This document shows, one piece after another, positions 61,916 through 64,000 of a stretch of 64,000 nucleotides of DNA (its first letter is position 1; each line of letters begins with the position of its first letter). The notes below the pieces were generated by a model that did no database searches, had not been told where the DNA came from, and was given only the letters and a program-made list of their open reading frames with translations. The stretch covers positions 92,784 through 156,783 of the forward strand of contig NZ_FMTT01000006.1 in the NCBI RefSeq assembly GCF_900100345.1, given 5' to 3'. The translations under genes were made by a program, and so were the position numbers. The stretch is from Paenibacillus tianmuensis. GTDB taxonomy: Bacteria > Bacillota > Bacilli > Paenibacillales > NBRC-103111.

Positions 61916-64000
61916 TCACCTCTCTACAGTTTCCATAACGAAGGCTTCAATCGTGTCTCCCTCTTTAAGATCATTAAAACGCTCCAAAGATATACCACAT
62001 TCGTAGCCTTGTGCCACTTCTTTCGCATCATCCTTGAATCGTTTCAGCGAGTCGATCTTGCCTTCGAATACGACGATTCCGCTGCGGACAATCCGTACTT
62101 CGGCAGAACGGACGATTTTGCCGTCCGTCACCATGCAGCCCGCAATCGTGCCGACCTTGGACACTTTAAAGATGTTGCGTACTTCGGCATGCCCGATAAC
62201 GACTTCTTTATATTCCGGATCGAGAAGCCCCTTCATGGCCTGCTCGATTTCTTCCATGACTTTGTAAATGATGCTGTGCAGACGGATATCGACTTTTTCT
62301 TGCTCGGCGGTATTTTTCGCTTGCGGCTCCGGACGGACGTTAAAGCCGATGACGATCGCATTGGAAGCCGATGCCAAAATGACGTCCGACTCAGTGATCG
62401 CCCCTACGCCGCTATGCAAAATTTTAACGCGAGCGCCTTCGACGTCGATTTTTTCCAAGGAGCCTTTGAGTGCTTCGGCAGAACCTTGAACGTCCGCTTT
62501 AATGATGACGTTAAGATCCTTGACTTCGCCTTCTTTAATCTGTTTGTACAGATCGTCCAGCGTAACGCGGGCGTTTGCTCCCATCTCGGATTGACGCAGC
62601 GTGATGGCACGCTTCTCGGCGATATCTCTCGCTTTGCGCTCGTCCTCGAAGACCAGGAACGGATTGCCGGCCTGAGGCACTTCCGTCAAACCGGTAATTT
62701 CCACCGGCGTCGAAGGCCCGGCTTCTTTCAGCTTGCGTCCTTTATCGTTCATCATGGCCCGCACACGTCCGAAGCAGACGCCTGCGACGAAGCTGTCGCC
62801 CACTTTAAGCGTACCGTGTTGGATCAAGACACGCACCACCGGCCCTTTGCCTTTGTCCAGCTCGGCTTCGATGACCGTTCCTCTGGCACGCTTGTTCGGA
62901 TTGGCTTTAAGCTCCTGCACTTCGGATACGAGCAAAATCATATCGAGCAGATTTTCCAGCCCGATCCCTTGCTTCGCGGAAATGTTGCAGAAAATCGTAT
63001 CGCCGCCCCACTCTTCAGGAACAAGCTCGTATTCGGTCAATTCTTGCTTGACCCGGTCCGGGTTCGCATCCGGCTTATCGATTTTGTTCACCGCAACGAT
63101 AATCGGCACTTTCGCCGCTTTGGCGTGACTGATCGCCTCGACCGTTTGCGGCATGACGCCGTCATCGGCAGCAACCACGATAATGGTGATATCCGTCACC
63201 TGTGCGCCGCGGGCACGCATGGACGTAAACGCTTCGTGACCCGGCGTATCGAGGAACGTAATCTTTTTGTTGTGCGTTTCTACTTGGTAAGCGCCGATAT
63301 GCTGCGTGATACCGCCCGCTTCGCCTTCGGTAACGCTTGTCTTGCGGATCGCATCGAGCAGCGTCGTTTTACCGTGGTCGACGTGACCCATGATGGTCAC
63401 CACCGGAGGACGCTCCATCAGATCCGCTTCTTCGTCCTGTTCTTCGAATTGTTCGAATTTGTCTTCCTCGACCGGAATTTTCAATTCGACTTCCACGCGG
63501 TATTCAGACGCAAGCAGTTGGATCGCATCCAGTTCAAGCTCCTGATTGATGGTCGCCATGACGCCGAGGAACAGAAGCTTCTTAATGACTTCGGAAGCGT
63601 CCTTATGCAGCACTTTGGCCGTCTCGCCTACGGTCATCGTTCCGCGCACGATAATTTTCTTCGGCGTATTGTCGATCTTCGGTTTCGGCGGCTCCTGATT
63701 CCTGCCACCCCGACCTTGGGCTTTACCGCGGTTTTGTTGACCCCTTCCGCCGCCACCCCGGTTATCTTCAAAGCGTTTATTGTTATTCGGTTTCTTCGCG
63801 CCTCTGTTCACTGCCGAATCGTTTAATTCCTGACCCATGGTGGCTGTCGTCGGTTTCGGAGGAATGGACGCCTGGCGGTTGCGATCGTTATTGCGCTGCT
63901 CGAAGCCTCCGCCTCTGCGTTGATCCGGCCGCTGGCCTTGTGGACTTCCGCCTTGGCCTCCACGATAGCCGCCGCCCTGGCCTCCTTGACCCTGACCTTG
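61916..64000 (-). CDS. infB: Translation initiation factor IF-2, 5' end beyond the window
   Basis: At least 694 residues are present; the frame stays open to base 64000. N-terminal part is Gly/Gln/Arg/Asn-rich ([31 protein letters not shown]) and continues upstream. IF-2N domain ([20 protein letters not shown]) and the GTPase follow: [17 protein letters not shown] (G1), [17 protein letters not shown] (G3), [13 protein letters not shown] (G4), then beta-barrel domains and the fMet-tRNA-binding C-terminus. It brings initiator tRNA to the small ribosomal subunit. The internal ATG at 63838 is not the start. Downstream are rbfA, nrnA, truB, ribF. Confidence 0.97.
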   Translation of the reverse strand, partial: QGQGQGGQGGGYRGGQGGSPQGQRPDQRRGGGFEQRNNDRNRQASIPPKPTTATMGQELNDSAVNRGAKKPNNNKRFEDNRGGGGRGQQNRGKAQGRGGRNQEPPKPKIDNTPKKIIVRGTMTVGETAKVLHKDASEVIKKLLFLGVMATINQELELDAIQLLASEYRVEVELKIPVEEDKFEQFEEQDEEADLMERPPVVTIMGHVDHGKTTLLDAIRKTSVTEGEAGGITQHIGAYQVETHNKKITFLDTPGHEAFTSMRARGAQVTDITIIVVAADDGVMPQTVEAISHAKAAKVPIIVAVNKIDKPDANPDRVKQELTEYELVPEEWGGDTIFCNISAKQGIGLENLLDMILLVSEVQELKANPNKRARGTVIEAELDKGKGPVVRVLIQHGTLKVGDSFVAGVCFGRVRAMMNDKGRKLKEAGPSTPVEITGLTEVPQAGNPFLVFEDERKARDIAEKRAITLRQSEMGANARVTLDDLYKQIKEGEVKDLNVIIKADVQGSAEALKGSLEKIDVEGARVKILHSGVGAITESDVILASASNAIVIGFNVRPEPQAKNTAEQEKVDIRLHSIIYKVMEEIEQAMKGLLDPEYKEVVIGHAEVRNIFKVSKVGTIAGCMVTDGKIVRSAEVRIVRSGIVVFEGKIDSLKRFKDDAKEVAQGYECGISLERFNDLKEGDTIEAFVMETVER

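Noticed and set aside
62009..63826. Open frame of 605 codons on the plus strand opposite infB
   Set aside because: It has no ribosome site, is rich in His/Arg/Phe from reversed codon bias, and infB on the other strand has unmistakable domains.
1..64000. CRISPR arrays, tRNA, rRNA, transposases, phage genes or an origin
   Set aside because: None was recognised: no regular short direct repeats, no tRNA-like cloverleaf, no DDE or integrase motifs, and no DnaA-box cluster.

Overview
This window looks like a chromosome segment of an endospore-forming, moderately GC-rich Bacillales bacterium. I favour Paenibacillaceae (Paenibacillus or Cohnella-like), but this rests on gene order and protein style, not a database search. 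Spore genes (spoVS, sleB, dpaA/dpaB, spoIIIE-type ftsK, ylxY, ricA) and the long run from ricA-miaB to infB follow the known Bacillus subtilis order. Almost every gene is on the minus strand. I saw no rRNA, tRNA, CRISPR array, transposase or prophage.

Layout. (1) About 1-18.5 kb is accessory and does not follow the B. subtilis backbone. It opens with decayed genes: an internally deleted phosphoesterase and a LuxR-type HTH remnant. Next come an orphan OmpR-type response regulator, an HPr-like gene behind a cyclic-di-GMP-I riboswitch, a PucR regulator, the NAD salvage pair pncA-pncB, a bacterial nitric oxide synthase with an alpha/beta hydrolase, a small membrane protein, hrpB, a split chromate transporter, YmaF/YwbE, a respiratory copper cluster (cytochrome c, FixH/YtkA-like protein, SafE-type protein, CopA-type ATPase) and NikR. 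(2) About 18.7-30.3 kb carries ricA, miaB, pduL, 2-oxoacid:ferredoxin oxidoreductase, an M19 dipeptidase, spoVS, ymdB, rny, recX and recA. (3) About 30.4-44.6 kb carries cinA, pgsA, rimO, yajQ, rodZ, ymfK, a lipoprotein, ymfJ, a short-chain dehydrogenase, two M16 peptidases, sleB and ftsK. (4) About 44.7-55.6 kb carries ylzJ, tepA, rnjB, the lysine/dipicolinate set (dapA, dapG, asd, dpaB, dpaA), dut, mlpA and ylxY. (5) About 55.7-64 kb carries pnp, rpsO, ribF, truB, nrnA, rbfA and the 3' part of infB, cut by the window edge.

How it fits together. The right part combines RNA decay and translation functions (rny, rnjB, pnp, infB, rbfA, truB, miaB, rimO), DNA repair (recA/recX behind an SOS box) and sporulation genes. 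Sporulation promoters are readable by eye: a sigma-H match before spoVS, a sigma-G match before sleB and a weaker sigma-K-like match before dpaA. dapA, dapG, asd, dpaA and dpaB link aspartate to dipicolinic acid for the spore core, and SleB acts at germination.

The most unusual signals are on the left: the c-di-GMP-I aptamer with a strong promoter before an HPr-like protein that lacks the phosphorylatable histidine, and a palindrome of TGACA/TGTCA half-sites over the pncA promoter. No wholly new multi-gene system is evident. Genes and promoters were read by eye, so start codons and regulatory sites are inferences.
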